Counted from the first letter of the stretch, positions 1-12,191 are shown. The stretch: DNA of 64,000 bases from Trissonchulus latispiculum (GCA_030248195.1 JASAND010005482.1:1-64000); one strand, 5' to 3'. Translations and numbers: made by a program. Notes: generated by a model not told the origin, from the letters alone.

Positions 1-563
1 TGTACTTCGTTCAGTTACGTATTACTGATAACACAAGGAGGACAAAGCACCACAATTTTATGGAAAAATTATAACAGACGGGTGAAATACAACAAAAAAA
101 CCTTATACCACAGACCCACTTGGGCAAAAACCACATTACCCCCCCAAAAAATTGTCAAAAAAAGACTGCAAAATTAGTTTGTTTTATGACATATAAGCTA
201 AGCTAAAATGTGTTCAAAAATTCAGTCTAACCACCAAGAAATTTTTCTTTACACCAAACAATCCTGCGAAGCCAGAATAGTTTTAGAAATTTTGACTAAA
301 ATTCCTAAAGATTTGGCAATTCCTAGGCAAGGCGAGGGGGAGCCCAAAAAAGTTTCGATAGGGGCGGAGTGGTGGGAGGTTCCAAGTGTGAGAAACCTGA
401 AAGGTGTGGATAGGGAGCCCCGAACCAATCCCACTAAAAGTAAATCCTGCCTAAGTAAGGTATGTTCCATGACAAAATTTTAATTTGTTTCCAAGGTATA
501 GTTGAAGGGAAAACAAATGTTTTGGTCTCCGTTTTTTCTACATAGTTGCATATATGGATTTTC

Positions 564-704
564 GGGGTCGCTGAACACAAATCAGAAAATAGTTTATCGA
601 GACAGCTTTTCGTTAGCTAGACGTAAGCTTAAAGTTTTAGCCTGTGCTGAGCTAACGAAAAGCTAGGTCAAAAAATGGTTTCCAGATTCGTGTTCAGCGA
701 CCCT
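564..704. repeat. Small palindrome with CGTTAGC stem
   Basis: The arms begin GGGGTCGCTGAACAC and end in its complement. The inner stem is AGCTTTTCGTTAGCT paired with AGCTAACGAAAAGCT around a short loop. The mirrored copy is in the right arm at about 5607-5747. Related palindromes occur near 15240-15360 and 23100-23270, so this is a recurring module. Confidence 0.8.
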
Positions 705-1395
705 GAAACCCTTGCCACTTTGCAGCAAAATCGAAGACAAAAATTTTTGTTTACCTTGTTTGGTTTCCCCTTGTCAAACCTAAAAATTTATTTTTTAAAA
801 AATTAATATTTTTGTCACAGAACAATCTGAAATGTGTTCAAATTGTCACATACCAGAATTTGAGCTCAATCAGTTTAGTTTTACGAATTTTAGATACAGG
901 TGTATGTGTATTCGGAAGATCCTCCAAAGAATACATGTTGAATTCTCGTAGACAAGTAAAAAACAATAATAAGCAATAATAGAATTGATACCTTCCCGCA
1001 TAGCATGAATTTGTAGATTCATACTGTGCAGTAAAGTAAAGTGAATAGAAAGTAATAGTAGTAACGATGAATCAGAAAGAATATCAGTTAGTCATCAGAA
1101 AAGAAAGTAGAATAGAATAAGTATTTAATCCGAGAAGAAATAATAGTGTAAATATGTAGAGGAAATATGTAGATATAGTCCTTGTGGTGATAGAAAGAAT
1201 AGAAATAATAGAAGGAAATGATAATAGAGGAATACGATGCTTTAATCAACGACCGTTCGCTTTAAAAACTCTCATCAAATGATATCCTGGGCGGAAAGTC
1301 GTCTTAGCTAAACATATCTAGGATTGACCGTTTTCTGATTATAGACTATAAACGAAATACCGATGTCACTACAACACCTCCGACCCGGGAATTCG

Positions 1396-1468
1396 GGCCC
1401 GAGGTGGGAATCGAACACACAACCTCTGGCTATCTAGGCCAACGCTCTACCGGTTCAGCCACCCAGGC
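1396..1468 (-). repeat. tRNA-like SINE head, left arm copy
   Basis: This is the reverse complement of the 73-nt tRNA-like segment in the right arm (4840-4912). Its structure is described there. It is carried inside the giant inverted repeat, so it is a repeat component and not an independent tRNA gene. Confidence 0.7.
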
Positions 1469-1496
1469 ACAATCGAACCAAGCTGAAGGGGGGGCT

Positions 1497-2692
1497 ACTA
1501 AAGGTTTGCCAAGACTTGTCCGATTTGCCTACTTTTGGCGAACATATAGAGCATTGGTGTGTTCAAAAAATATCGGGTACTGAGATCTTAGATGACTTCC
1601 AGCCATTTGCAGCCGTCGGGTTTCTTTGCACGACCCCCCGTTTTTCACAACTACCAAAATAATTAATTAAAAATCTCTGCTTGCAAACCCAGCTTCAAAA
1701 GTTGCCACTTGCAAATATGATTTGGCGCATGTTCCCCTATCTTCAGTAATATACTAGACATCGGTATCTTATCTGCATATATCGGAATTACTCCTCAAAG
1801 ATGAAGTTTCTGCCAGAATTATAAACTTTTTGGCTAACGAAAGGAAAATTTTATTACTGGTGCAAGCTATAAGGCTGTAATTTGACATAAAAGGAGACCC
1901 TATAGGAGTACTCATTTGTGCCAAATGGCAAGGAATTCTGCCGCGTGGAAAAATTTTAATGTCAACTTTAATCTTCAAAAATCGCCAAAATCGCCTTTTT
2001 GGGGCAATGGTACCCCAGAAATCGAAAAAAATCAAATTTTTTTGAAATTAAAATTTTTTGACATATTTGAACTCAGCGTAGTCCAAAACACACCCATAAA
2101 CGATTTCAGCTCGATTAGTGAAGGTTTGCGACTTCTATGGGTGCAGAAAGCCTCTACACAGGATCCGACAGACTGAAAATGGCGATTTTGTCAATTTTTG
2201 AAGATTAAAAAAGTTGACATAAAAATTTTTTCAAGCGGCAGAATTTCTTGCCATTTGGCACAATGAGTGCCTATAGGTGCCTACATTTGTGCCAAATTAC
2301 AGCCTTATGAGCTCGCACCAGTAATAAAATTTTCCTTTCGTTAGCCCAAAATTTTTAAATTTTGGCCGAAACTTCAACTTTGAAGAGTAATTCCGAGAGA
2401 TGCAGTAAGACAGACGTCTAGTATTTTTCTGCAGGTAGGGGCACAAACTGCCAAATCGTATTTGCAAATGACAACTTTGAAGCTAGGGTTTGCATCCAGC
2501 GAAGGGATTTTTTAATTAATTATGTTGGTAGTTGTGAGAAACTGGGGGGGAACAATTGAAACCCGACGCTGCACTGGGGTGGAAGGCAGCTAAGTTCTCA
2601 GTTGCCGATAGTTTTGACCACACCCATGCTCTACATCTTCGCCAAAAAGTGGGCCAATCGGACAAAGTCGGGGCAAGTCGATTTTTAGACTA
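1497..2692. repeat. Nested ~1.2 kb inverted repeat, left arm
   Basis: A lower-order palindrome lies inside the left arm. Sequence from about 1497-1990 reappears inverted at about 2190-2692, including the shared words TACTGAGATCTTAG, CCTTTCGTTAGCC and GCCAAATGGCAAG and their complements. The two sides are more diverged than the outer arms, with several indels. This suggests the inner palindrome is older than the event that doubled the whole arm. Confidence 0.8.
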
Positions 2693-3623
2693 TTGTTGGT
2701 TGGTGGCTTACATCACGTTGAAATTTGTCGAAAATTTCCAACATAAGTTCTTTTAGCGTTTTAACCCCCCCCCGCCGCAATCGATTCAAAAATTTGAGAT
2801 TTCCGGCCTAGGCGGTTCTTTTCACAGACGTTTGTCAGCATCTAAATTATTATGTCTAAATTCATTCGAAAGATGTGTAATGAAATCAATTTTACCGAAA
2901 TTTTTGTCTCAAAAATGCTGACGTTTAAAATTCAACGTCAAAACTGTTAATAATCTAAATTATTTAAAGTTTTCAAGAAAACTCTACTTCCTTTCTATTC
3001 CATTTTCTATTTGCTAAAAAAAGCCGTATTTTTCAAAATTTTTAATTAATGTGTTGCAGCTCTTGTCCCAACTTTGTGGTTCAATTTGCTACCTCTGTCT
3101 GGCAAATAGCAAACATTGTGCCATAGGGTGCAATTTATTATTAAGGGAGCCCTTGAAAGAACGAATTTGAGACAGGCAGGAAATTAAACAGACAGCAATT
3201 TCGGGCTTCTGTTCCTAAGGTCCAGCAAACAATAAAGTTGGGACAAGAGCTGCAACACATTAATTAAAAATTTTGAAAATACGGCTTCTTTAGCAAATAG
3301 AAAATGGAATAGAAAGGAAGTAGAGCTTCTCTTTGAAAACTTTAAATAATTTAGATTATTAACAGTTTTGACGTTGAATTTTAAAACGTCAGCATTTTTG
3401 AGACAAAAATTTCGGTAAAATTGATTTCATTACACATCTTTCGAATGAATTTAGACATAATAATTTAGATGCTGACAAACGTTCAGAAAAGAACCGCCTA
3501 GGCCGGAAATCTCAAATTTTTGAATCGGGATTGCGGCGTGGGGGGGGGGTTAAAACGCTAAAAGAACTTATGTTGGAAATTTTCGACAAATTTCAACGTG
3601 ATGTAAGCCACCAACCAACAATA

Positions 3624-4816
3624 GTCTAAAATCGACTTGCCCCGACTTTGTCCGATTGGCCTACTTTTTGGCGAAGATGTAGAGCATGGGTGTGGTCAAA
3701 AACTATCGGGTACTGAGATCTTAGCTGCCTTCCAGCCTTGTGCAGCCGTCGGGTTTATGTGCCCCCCCCCGTTTCTCACAACTACCAACATAATTAATTA
3801 AAAATCCCTGCTGGATGCAAAACCCTAGCTTCAAAGTTGTCATTTGCAAATATGATTTGGCATTTGTGCCCCTACCTGCAGAAAAATACTAGACGTCTGT
3901 CTTACTGCATCTCTCGGAATTACTCTTCAAAGTTGAAGTTTCGGCCAAAATTTAAAAATTTTTGGCTAACGAAAGGAAAATTTTATTACTGGTGCGAGCT
4001 ATAAGGCTGTAATTTGGCACAAATGTAGGCACTATAGGCACTCATTGTGCCAAATGGCAAGAAATTCTGCCGCTTGAAAAAATTTTTATGTCAACTTTAA
4101 TCTTCAAAAATTGACAAAATCGCCATTTTCAGTCTGTCGGATCCTGTGTAGAGGCTTTCTGCACCCATAGAAGTCGCAAACCTTCACTAATCGAGCTGAA
4201 ATCGTTTATGGGTGTGTTTTCGACCACGCTGAGTTCAAATATGTCAAAAAATTTTAATTTCAAAAAAATTTGATTTTTTTCGATTTCTGGGGTACCATTG
4301 CCCCAAAAAGGCGATTTTGGCGATTTTTGAAGATTAAAGTTGACATTAAAATTTTTCCACGCGGCAGAATTCCTTGCCATTTGGCACAAATGAGTACTCC
4401 TATAGGGTCTCCTTTTATGTCAAATTACAGCCTTATAGCTTGCACCAGTAATAAAATTTTCCTTTCGTTAGCCAAAAAGTTTTTAATTCTGGCCGAAACT
4501 TCAACTTTGAGGAGTAATTCCGAGAGATGCAGATAAGATACAGACGTCTAGTATTTTTCTGCAGATAGGGGCACATGCGCCAAATCATATTTGCAAGTGG
4601 CAACTTTGAAGCTAGGGTTTGCAGCCAGCAGAGATTTTTAATTAATTATTTTGGTAGTTGTGAAAAACGGGGGGTCGGGCAAATAAACCCGACGGCTGCA
4701 AATGGCTGGAAGGCAGCTAAGATCTCAGTACCCGATATTTTTTGACCACACCCATGCTCTATATCTTCGCCAAAAGTAGGCAAATCGGACAAGTCGGGGC
4801 AAACCTTTAGTAGCCC
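3624..4816. repeat. Nested ~1.2 kb inverted repeat, right arm
   Basis: This is the mirror copy of the nested inverted repeat in the left arm. Four versions of the same ~0.5 kb module therefore sit in one 6.2 kb element. A fifth partial copy lies at about 6755-6925 and a diverged one at about 23590-23870. Confidence 0.8.
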
Positions 4817-4839
4817 CCCCTTCAGCTTGGTTCGATTGT

Positions 4840-4912
4840 GCCTGGGTGGCTGAACCGGTAGAGCGTTGGCCTAGATAGCCAGAGGTTGTGTGTTCGATTC
4901 CCACCTCGGGCC
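4840..4912 (+). repeat. tRNA-like SINE head, right arm copy
   Basis: The 73 nt can be folded as a tRNA. The acceptor strands are GCCTGGG and CTCGGGC, with two G-T pairs. The anticodon stem is TTGGC/GCCAG around loop CTAGATA, and the T loop is TTCGATT with one stem mismatch. The loop would give anticodon AGA (serine), but the long variable arm of serine tRNAs is missing. A tail resembling CGGGTCGGAGGTGTTG follows, and the SINE fragment at about 19880-19945 has a similar tail. I infer a tRNA-derived SINE head rather than a working tRNA gene. Confidence 0.65.
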
Positions 4913-6487
4913 CGAATTTTTCGGGTCGGAGGTGTTGTAGTGACATCGTTATTTCGTTTATAGTCTATAATCAGAAACGGTCAATCCTAGATATGTTTAG
5001 CTAAGACGACTTTTCGCCCAGGATATCATTTGATGAGAGTTTTTAAAGCGAACGGTCGTTGATTAAAGCATCGTATTCCTCTATTATCATTTCCTTCTAT
5101 TATTTCTATTCTTTCTATCACCACAAGTGGACTATATCTACATATTTCTTCTTACATATTTACACTATTATTTCTTCTCGGATTAAATACTTATTCTATT
5201 CTACTTTCTTTCTGATGACTAACTGATATTCTTTCTGATTCATCGTTACTACTATTACTTTCTATTCACTTTACTTTACTGCACAGTATGAATCTACAAA
5301 TTCATGCTATGCGGGAAGGTATCAATTCTATTATTGCTTATTATTGTTTTTTACTTGTCTACGAGAATTCAACATGTATTCTTTGGAGGATCTTCCGAAT
5401 ACACATACACCTGTATCTAAAATTCGTAAAACTAAACTGATTGAGCTCAAATTTGGTATGTGACAATTTGAACACATTTCAGATTGTTCTGTGACAAAAA
5501 TATTAATTTTAAAAAATAAATTTTTAGGTTTGACAAGCGTGGACCAAAACAAGGTAAACAAAAATTTTTGTCTTCGATTTTGCTGCAAAGTGGCAAGGGT
5601 TTCAGGGTCGCTGAACACGAATCTGGAAACCATTTTTCGACCTAGCTTTTCGTTAGCTCAGCACAGGCTAAAACTTTAAGCTTACGTCTAGCTAACGAAA
5701 AGCTGTCTCGATAAACTATTTTCTGATTTGTGTTCAGCGACCCCGAAAATCCATATATGCAACTATGTAGAAAAAACGGAGACCAAAACATTTGTTTTCC
5801 CTTCAACTATACCTTGGAAACAAATTAAAATTTTGTCATGGAACATACCTTACTTAGGCAGGATTTACTTTAGTGGGATTGGTTCGGGGCTCCCTATCCA
5901 CACCTTTCAGGTTTCCCCCCACTTGGGGCCTCCCACCACTCCGCCCCTATCGAAACTTTTTTGGGCTCCCCCTCGCCTTGCCTAGGAATTGCCAAATCTT
6001 TAGGAATTTTAGTCAAAATTTCTAAAACTATTCTGGCTTCGCAGGATTGTTTGGTGTAAAGCCTCTTTTTTTGGTGGTTAGACTGAATTTTTGAACACAT
6101 TTTAGCTTAGCTTATATGTCATAAAACAAACTAATTTTGCAGTCTTTTTGACAATTTTTTGGGGGGTAATGTGGTTTTGCCCAAGTGGGTCTGTATAAGG
6201 TTTGTTGTATTTCACCCGTCTGTTATAATTTTTCCATAAAATTGTGGTGCTTGTCCTCCTTTTGTTTTGTTGTCTGAGATATTGTGCCCTTTTGGAAAAT
6301 TATCTTTGTTCTGTATTTTTGCTTAAAGGAGAGTAAACTCGCGATAGCTAAATTAGGACGTCGTCGCCTTTTGCAGTTGGATGTGGATAAGCGGTATGAA
6401 CTATCAGACATGAACACACTCTTAATTAGACCTGCAACCTTTAACTTTTATTTTATCCTTTGCTGAGTTATCTACAACTCTACACAG

Positions 6488-6604
6488 GGGCCCTTTGCCA
6501 TGGAGCGGATTGCGGACGCCCTGATGGAACAGCACTCGCTGGAAACCCTCGTCCTGATCGCCTCCTTCATTGGACTGGGTGGAATTGAGCTCGCCAGTAA
6601 TATG
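6488..6604 (+). pseudogene. Isolated LRR exon (39 codons), copy 1
   Basis: This is an open segment after a CTACACAG acceptor and before a GTAGTT donor. It starts with residues GPFAMERIADALMEQHSLET and ends in a GIELASNM-like run. It matches the second half of the exon at 21939-22123 (GPCAMERIVEALMGHDTLHT) residue for residue over most of its length. The spacing and the hydrophobic pattern LETLVLIASF are those of ribonuclease-inhibitor/NLR-type leucine-rich repeats. No partner exon was found nearby: the left side is the giant palindrome and the right side is repeats. It is either a stranded duplicate exon or part of a gene with very long introns. The first 22 codons of the other copy are absent here. 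Confidence 0.5.
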
Positions 6605-6754
6605 GTAGTTTCAAATGTATTATACCTTTGGTTAAAGAATCTGTTAATTAGTGTAGCCAAGAGTGCATATTGCACTAAGAAGAGTAAGTCAGTGAGGGCT
6701 CCTCTTCATAGTTTCGAGGCGGTCCACACATAAAGGAGGTAGGTACTGAACGCT

Positions 6755-6925
6755 TGCACCGGCTTTGTCAATTTGGCGGGTCCGTCCGACCTTTTGGTTT
6801 GGCACAGGTATAGAGAATGGGTGTGGTCAAAAATAGCAGGTACTGAGATCTTAGCTTCTTTCCAGCCGTGTGGAGTGGTTCGTTTATATGCCCAACCCTC
6901 CATTTTTCACAAATACCAACATAAT
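6755..6925. repeat. Partial copy of the giant-palindrome module
   Basis: The stretch from GGTACTGAGATCTTAGC to CACAAATACCAACATAAT parallels 1575-1670 of the giant palindrome, including GGGTGTGGTCAAAAA upstream. It is a fragment with no second arm. Confidence 0.6.
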
Positions 6926-7700
6926 TTTTGCTGGCCAGTAGACCCCTAACGTCAAGACGTCAAGACAAGTCAAACTTTCCAAAATTTTCAAAGTCCCAAA
7001 AAATTCGCTGAGAGCCTGCGGAAGCTATAATAATACAGCTTCTACGGTAGTTTTGGACGCTCTTTGAGATAGGCTATTAAAATTCGATCTAGCTCGTATG
7101 AGTGACTCACACTGGCGTTGGGGTTTTTCCTCATCTCGGACTGGGTTTTTTTTCCGCCGCGCTATACAGACGACAAAGTCCATGTCAAAGTGTGATCTTG
7201 AAGTGAAGCATGAAACGTTTTATATATATGTGTTAAATTTAGGTCTACTGCCTGGACTAGACCTGAATTATAATGGCGGGGCGATTGCAGGTAGTATGAA
7301 CCGTGGCCTAGTTCTGCACACAGTTGCTGTGCCTCATCTAACTAACAACTAAACGTTACCATACTGATGAACTCCAGAGGCTTCGGCAGTAACCAACTAA
7401 ATAACCACGTGGCGGACAAATGAATTTAATGGTAAAGCAATACAAGAGCCCAACCGGTACAGACGGTAACACCACACTACACTGAATCAGACAAATCTTG
7501 CAGATCAGGTTAGCTATAAGAACTGATGACTTGACACAGAAGTACATTTAGTTTGACCGGTTGCATGTTAATTTTAGTGATATTTCACATATGTATGTAT
7601 TTTATCCATCAACTGTAAAGCGACAGATATGGCAAAAAACAAATACAAGCCTACAAGATTTCTTGAATACCGAGAAGTGAGCTCAGAAACGAGCTGGCTC
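6926..7700. other. No gene seen
   Basis: Low-complexity AT-rich DNA with short chance ORFs only. I see no exon-like segment, RNA or clear repeat end. Confidence 0.5.
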
Positions 7701-8130
7701 TATTAGAAACTTTGCTCATCTCATCAACAGCTTTCGAATGATACATATATTGAGAGGTATTGGAGAAAATTGTTAGAATCTTGAAAATCCGGTTTTCGCA
7801 AATTCCGGGAGCTGAGTGCATTTTCAAAAGTTCGTTCTATTACAAAAGTTGTTATGAGAGAGTTCGAATAATACCCATCTTGTGGGTTTTGCAGAAACTT
7901 TTTAAAATTCGGGAATTTTGAAATCCCGAAATTCCGGAAATTGGGTACATTTTCGTGAAAACCTTCTAAGATCAAAAAGTTGTAGCGGGAGCAGCTCTGT
8001 TCGATTATGAAAACAAAATTTTAATAGCGATAAAAGTTGGGTGAAAAATTAAAAATTTCAAATTTTCCGTGAATGCAACCCGGAATTCCGTATTTTCCGG
8101 ATTTTCTACATCTCGGTTTCTTGAGGATTC
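7700..8130. repeat. Degenerate copy of the 39-45 kb array sub-repeats
   Basis: It contains CAGCTTTCGAATGATAC, TCCGGTTTTCGC, CCGGAATTCCGTATTTTCC and AAGTTGTTATGAGAGAGTTCG. These are variants of the phrases that recur in the tandem array at 39.3-45.0 kb. It is unlike its flanks and is probably an old dispersed copy. Confidence 0.5.
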
Positions 8131-8255
8131 TAAAAACATTATATAGGCTTCCTTCAAATGATAACTCAGGACAGCCGCTCACATTTCGGTTCCAAGATTT
8201 TTGGTCAGACTTTAGTTTAGTTCAATTTCTATTTAGCCTGACATTTACAAAAGTG

Positions 8256-8521
8256 AATTTCTGACAAATGAAGTTCTGACCTGTGGGATGTTTCTGACTT
8301 ATGAAATTTTGATAAATGAAATTTAGACTCAGTGAAATCCTAACTAAAATTCTGACTGATTTCTGATTAATGAAATTCTGACAAATGAAATTCTGACAAA
8401 TGAAATTCTGACAAATGAAATTCTGACTAGTGAAGTTCTGACAAATGAAATTCTGACTAGTGAAATTCTGACAAATGAAATTCTGACTAGTGAAATTCTG
8501 ACAAATGAAATTCTGATTAAA
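8256..8521. repeat. 15-bp minisatellite (TGACAAATGAAATTC)
   Basis: About 17 units with variants TGACTAGTGAAATTC and TGACAAATGAAATTC. The last ten are nearly perfect. Because 15 is a multiple of three and the unit lacks stops in some frames, - strand ORFs run through it with periodic QNFIC/QNFTS peptides. This looks like a by-product, not a gene. The same unit family reappears near 36757-36790 and 37620-38308. Confidence 0.9.
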
Positions 8522-8769
8522 GAAAATAGGCGGTACACGATACGTACTATAAACGTGGAGAGGGGATGACAGGGTTCTGTCAAAAACGCACCGGTAGAGA
8601 AAAGCGGGGGCCTTGTTGAGAACGGTGTAGTATTGGCGAACAAATTCACGACCAACAGCATAGGCAGTCGGCTCAGAGCCCACAGAGTTCAGACCATCCT
8701 AAAATAGAGCTCGTATAATCTGATAAGGCTTGGCTCGGGGCTCGGTGTATGCACTCTTTCTGATATAAA

Positions 8770-8841
8770 ATGACTTCTTAACTCGAAGGAATGAATGAAT
8801 AATAAGGGTTCAAAGTTGATGTCTCCAAAAGGAATCACCAC
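8770..8841. mobile_element. Right-end fragment of the GGTGGTGATT MITE family
   Basis: It carries CTTAACTCGAAGGAATGAATG, GGTTCAAAGTTGATGTCTCC and AAAAGGAATCACCACCTTA, the terminal signature of a MITE family found in at least five other places here. It abuts the next element directly. Confidence 0.7.
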
Positions 8842-9859
8842 CTTAAGGTGCTGGTATCCTTTTGTGCAGTGCTTTTGTGGTGATTTTTCAAAACGCTATA
8901 ACTTTCGCAATTTTGGGAGCTGGAATGAGCTTTATACATCGTTTTAAAGCTTATAATCTGTACATTAACATGAGCTGACAAAACTAGCAGAATTGGCAAA
9001 AAATATCAAAAAACTTCCGACATGCTGACATCTGACAGACTGAATATAGACCAAAAATTTTTGAACATGGATTTCTCAAAACTGTAGAATTGGCCAAATT
9101 TTTTTCTTGTGCCATGATATGAAGGACATGTGGGCCGAGGGACATTTTTTTGCATTTGGCTCAACAAGTCTCAGTACTCCAGAAAATCCGGCAAATGCGC
9201 GATTACACGAAATTTCGCAACTTTCTATTCAGTTTTCTCACAACTGGAGAAGTTTTAGCTCAAACCAAGAAAAATGTCCCTCCGCAATAGGGCGAATTTT
9301 CATTTAGCCAAAAATTACGCGAATCGATTGCGCAGTTTTTGAGAAATCAATGTTCAAAACAAAATAATCGCAATTTTGCCAAAATGGTTTTTCGGCGAAT
9401 TCCCTAGCTTACAGCAACGAACTCCAGCGAATAGGTATTGATAAAAAGCGCAATTGGACGGTGTATCGATTGAGTATAAATAAGCCGAAATTGTCTGTAA
9501 GATTTGGCAGTAATTTTGAAAAAACTGATTTCATCAAAAATGGCCATTTTTTTGACCCCAAAAATCGTTTTTGGCTTATACTGCCTTAACCACTTGAGGT
9601 AGCGCAAAAGTTGTAAAAGCAAAAATGTTCATTTTGGTGCCCTCTTTCCAGCCATAACAACCAATCCGGTGTAGCGACTATGTACTGAGAGAACAAGGGC
9701 TAAAATAAAAACTTTCTTATCTTTACACCTAAAAATCCGGGACTGGTCCCAGAATGTTAAACAGCACAAAAATAATGTATTTGGAAAGTTTCATCCACTT
9801 TCATAAAGAATTGAAGCTTGTAGGGTCGAATTTACACAAAGCGATACCAGCACCTTAAG
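8842..9859. mobile_element. ~1 kb MITE with CTTAAGGTGCTGGTATC ends
   Basis: The left end is CTTAAGGTGCTGGTATC and the right end is GATACCAGCACCTTAAG, its exact complement. There is no transposase-like ORF. The interior has two passages with GTTTTAGCTCAAACCAAG and CCTCCGCAATAGGGCGAA, which recur just downstream at 10060-10170. Non-autonomous DNA transposon. Confidence 0.8.
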
Positions 9860-12190
9860 TGGGAGGGGAGACTGAAATGGGAGTGCCACAATTTCTTGGA
9901 TCTGCTTATTTGTTGCACGAGTATACATGTGGTAAGTAAGTAAGCGTGGTAAGCGTTGTACAGTAAGCGTGGTCAAAAGTAAGGGGCTAGCTTGGCTTTC
10001 AGCTTGGCTCGCCAGGCTCCTGCAAAGCGGTCCGATTCCACACTTTTCGCCACATAAAATACAAACGTTTTAGCTCAAACTAAGTTTTTTTTACGTTTTA
10101 GCTCAAGCTACGTTTTTTACGTTTTAGCTCAAACCAAGATACATGTCCCTCCGCAATAGAGCAACCTTTCAACCATCTTGACCCTTTCAAAATGGACAGC
10201 TCGGACAGCGGGAATGCGCTTAGGGCACCAGTAAACCCCTATAGATCCCTAAGTTTTGACAGGCTAAGTAAGATCTACTATGGACGGACCTCCCTGAAGC
10301 GAGTGCAGACCAGACCCTCCGGACGGTCAAGTGGAAACAGACCAGCAACTTGCGTGAATCGGGCAAGTTCCAAGTACAAAATTTGTAGTGCTAATTTTCT
10401 TTGTTATTTAACATTTGTTGTAGGCTAGGCCCCTACAGGGCTTATACAATCAAACTGAAGAAGCAATGCTACAAATCAATTGGATTAAACATATCAAGCA
10501 ACTGGACAACATTTTTTCTTAATTTTTTGAATTAATTTTCGATTTGTTACTGTAGAACATGTTTTGACATCTTATAACCTACCATGCCCTACATTGAAAC
10601 TTTTAATATGTACTTTTGCCATAAGATACAAAATTCTTTCGACAGTTGACTGTTCAATGGTATATACTGTGCATCAGAATGTTTATGATGACTGTATGGT
10701 ATAACCTGAAATTATGGATTTGGAAAAATGAACAAACAGTGCGGTATACTAATACCGCCTGCCAGCCCTAAGAAATCTTAAAAGCTGGAAAACATTTCAT
10801 AAAATTATAAGAATTGCTGAAAGCTTAGTTTTAAATTTCTGTTAAAAACTGCAGTCGCTTCCGCTGGATATTTCCATAAATTTTAGATGTAGTTAATTTG
10901 AAAGATAGGAAATACTAAAATTTAATTTAGTGCACTTTCACACGGACACACCTCTGTGTAAGTATTTAGTTTCTAACAACCGATTAGTTATGCCGACGTC
11001 TCTTTCTGTTTATGCACCTTCACCCTTACATACGAATTTTGTGCCAGAACCCGAAGCTCCTGAAGAATAGGGAAATGTGTACTAGCAGTTTTCAAATGTT
11101 TCTGCTCCTGCAAAATTTAGACTGTTCTTCGGAGATAATGTTGAGTCCAGCTTATGTCCAAAGAATAATTGAAGGCGTTCTTAAAAGAAGCTGCTTTTTG
11201 AAAGCAAAAGTAACGAAATAGCTTGTTTAATTTTGGTTTGGTTTGGTTTGGTTTTCGAGTTTAGTCTCTCTGCTCTGCAACATCTCTGCCTAAGCACAGC
11301 AACGAAGATACGAAATTTTGAACATGGCGACTAGATTCTTATGAACACGGATTCCTCTCAACTCATTCCAGTAATTAGAAAGCGTCTTGAGAAAACGGTT
11401 CCGAGAAATTTTTAAGTTTTGTGTTTGGCAATCTTGGTCGGGAGAAATATAAGCGTTCAAACTTGAAGCTATTGGCGAAATTCGGAAAAGTTTACATTCG
11501 GAAAAAGTTTACATTTTCTCAAAATATTGAGCTTGTTTGTTCATTAAGCAATTTCAGAACAAATAGCCCTCTGGAAGCGCTTTTTCTAGCGTGAACTGTG
11601 ATCGCGTTTATTTAGCTTCCCACACATCGATAAATCAATCCCTGTTCAAAACTTGTTTTCGTGTTATCGCATGTCCAAGTCGAACATTTGATTTGAGACT
11701 GCCATACTTTGCAAACTTGTAGTAACTTTAAATGATTTAAAAATTATCGTTGAACTCCAAAAATTGAATAAATTTACTGTCTTTCAAAGTTTGCTGCACG
11801 TACTACCGTCAACACATTTTGGTCATTCCAGATTCAGTTTAGCTTGCGTCGAAATCCTGCAACAAATACAAAAATCTTCCGTATTAATATTAAACCAATT
11901 AACTACGTGAGAGTAAACAAATATTTAGAATATTCGTTCATCGAGCTATTCGTTAAGTATTCTTGAAATGTAAACAACTATTCGAACATTCGTATCTATG
12001 TAGTAACCGCCGATTTCGAATTAATCGCTAATGATTCTATGTTCGTGCCAATGCAGTTCCGCTACAGCTGAGGATCATGAATCAGAATCAAATGCTGCTA
12101 GATTATGAGATCCATGCCCAAAATCCAGCTATTGCAAGTTTTATATTTGGCAAAAATTTTAGTTCAAGCTCAAATTTTGAGCCTGGAAGC
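9860..12190. other. No supported gene; scattered repeats
   Basis: About 10070-10160 repeats ACGTTTTAGCTCAAAC three times. A 78-codon ORF at 10192-10428 begins MDSSDSGNALRAPVNPYRSL. It has a more gene-like composition than its surroundings, but it has no recognised domain and no splice partners. A (TTGGT)n microsatellite lies near 11230-11255. The rest looks like intergenic AT-rich DNA. Confidence 0.4.
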
Positions 12191-12191
12191 G

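Larger units (their letters stand above)
32..6264. mobile_element. Giant inverted repeat (foldback-type element)
   Basis: The left arm (about 32-3075) and right arm (about 3235-6264) are near-identical reverse complements separated by a ~160 bp loop. The outer ends share CAAGGAGGACAA and its complement near 6250. No transposase-like ORF is present: short ORFs in one arm simply reappear on the opposite strand in the other, with only scattered substitutions and small indels. The arms contain nested inverted repeats and a tRNA-like segment listed separately. It lies upstream of the LRR exon at 6488. It could be a foldback or compound MITE, or an inverted duplication of local DNA. I saw no clear target-site duplication, partly because the left end is only ~30 bases from the window edge. 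Confidence 0.9.

Noticed and set aside
1769..2176. Paired 86-88 codon ORFs repeated at 4129-4536 as conserved small genes
   Set aside because: Their apparent conservation is only the mirror image of the giant palindrome; the two overlap on opposite strands and lack coding features.
4840..4912. Functional tRNA-Ser(AGA) gene
   Set aside because: The long variable arm is missing, there is a T-stem mismatch, and the segment lies inside a duplicated palindrome with a SINE-like tail.
8222..8683. 153-codon - strand ORF with QNFIC/QNFTS repeats as a pentapeptide-repeat protein
   Set aside because: The repeat is a 15-bp minisatellite, and an overlapping - strand frame of over 100 codons is also open. 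There is no unique coding sequence or splice context.
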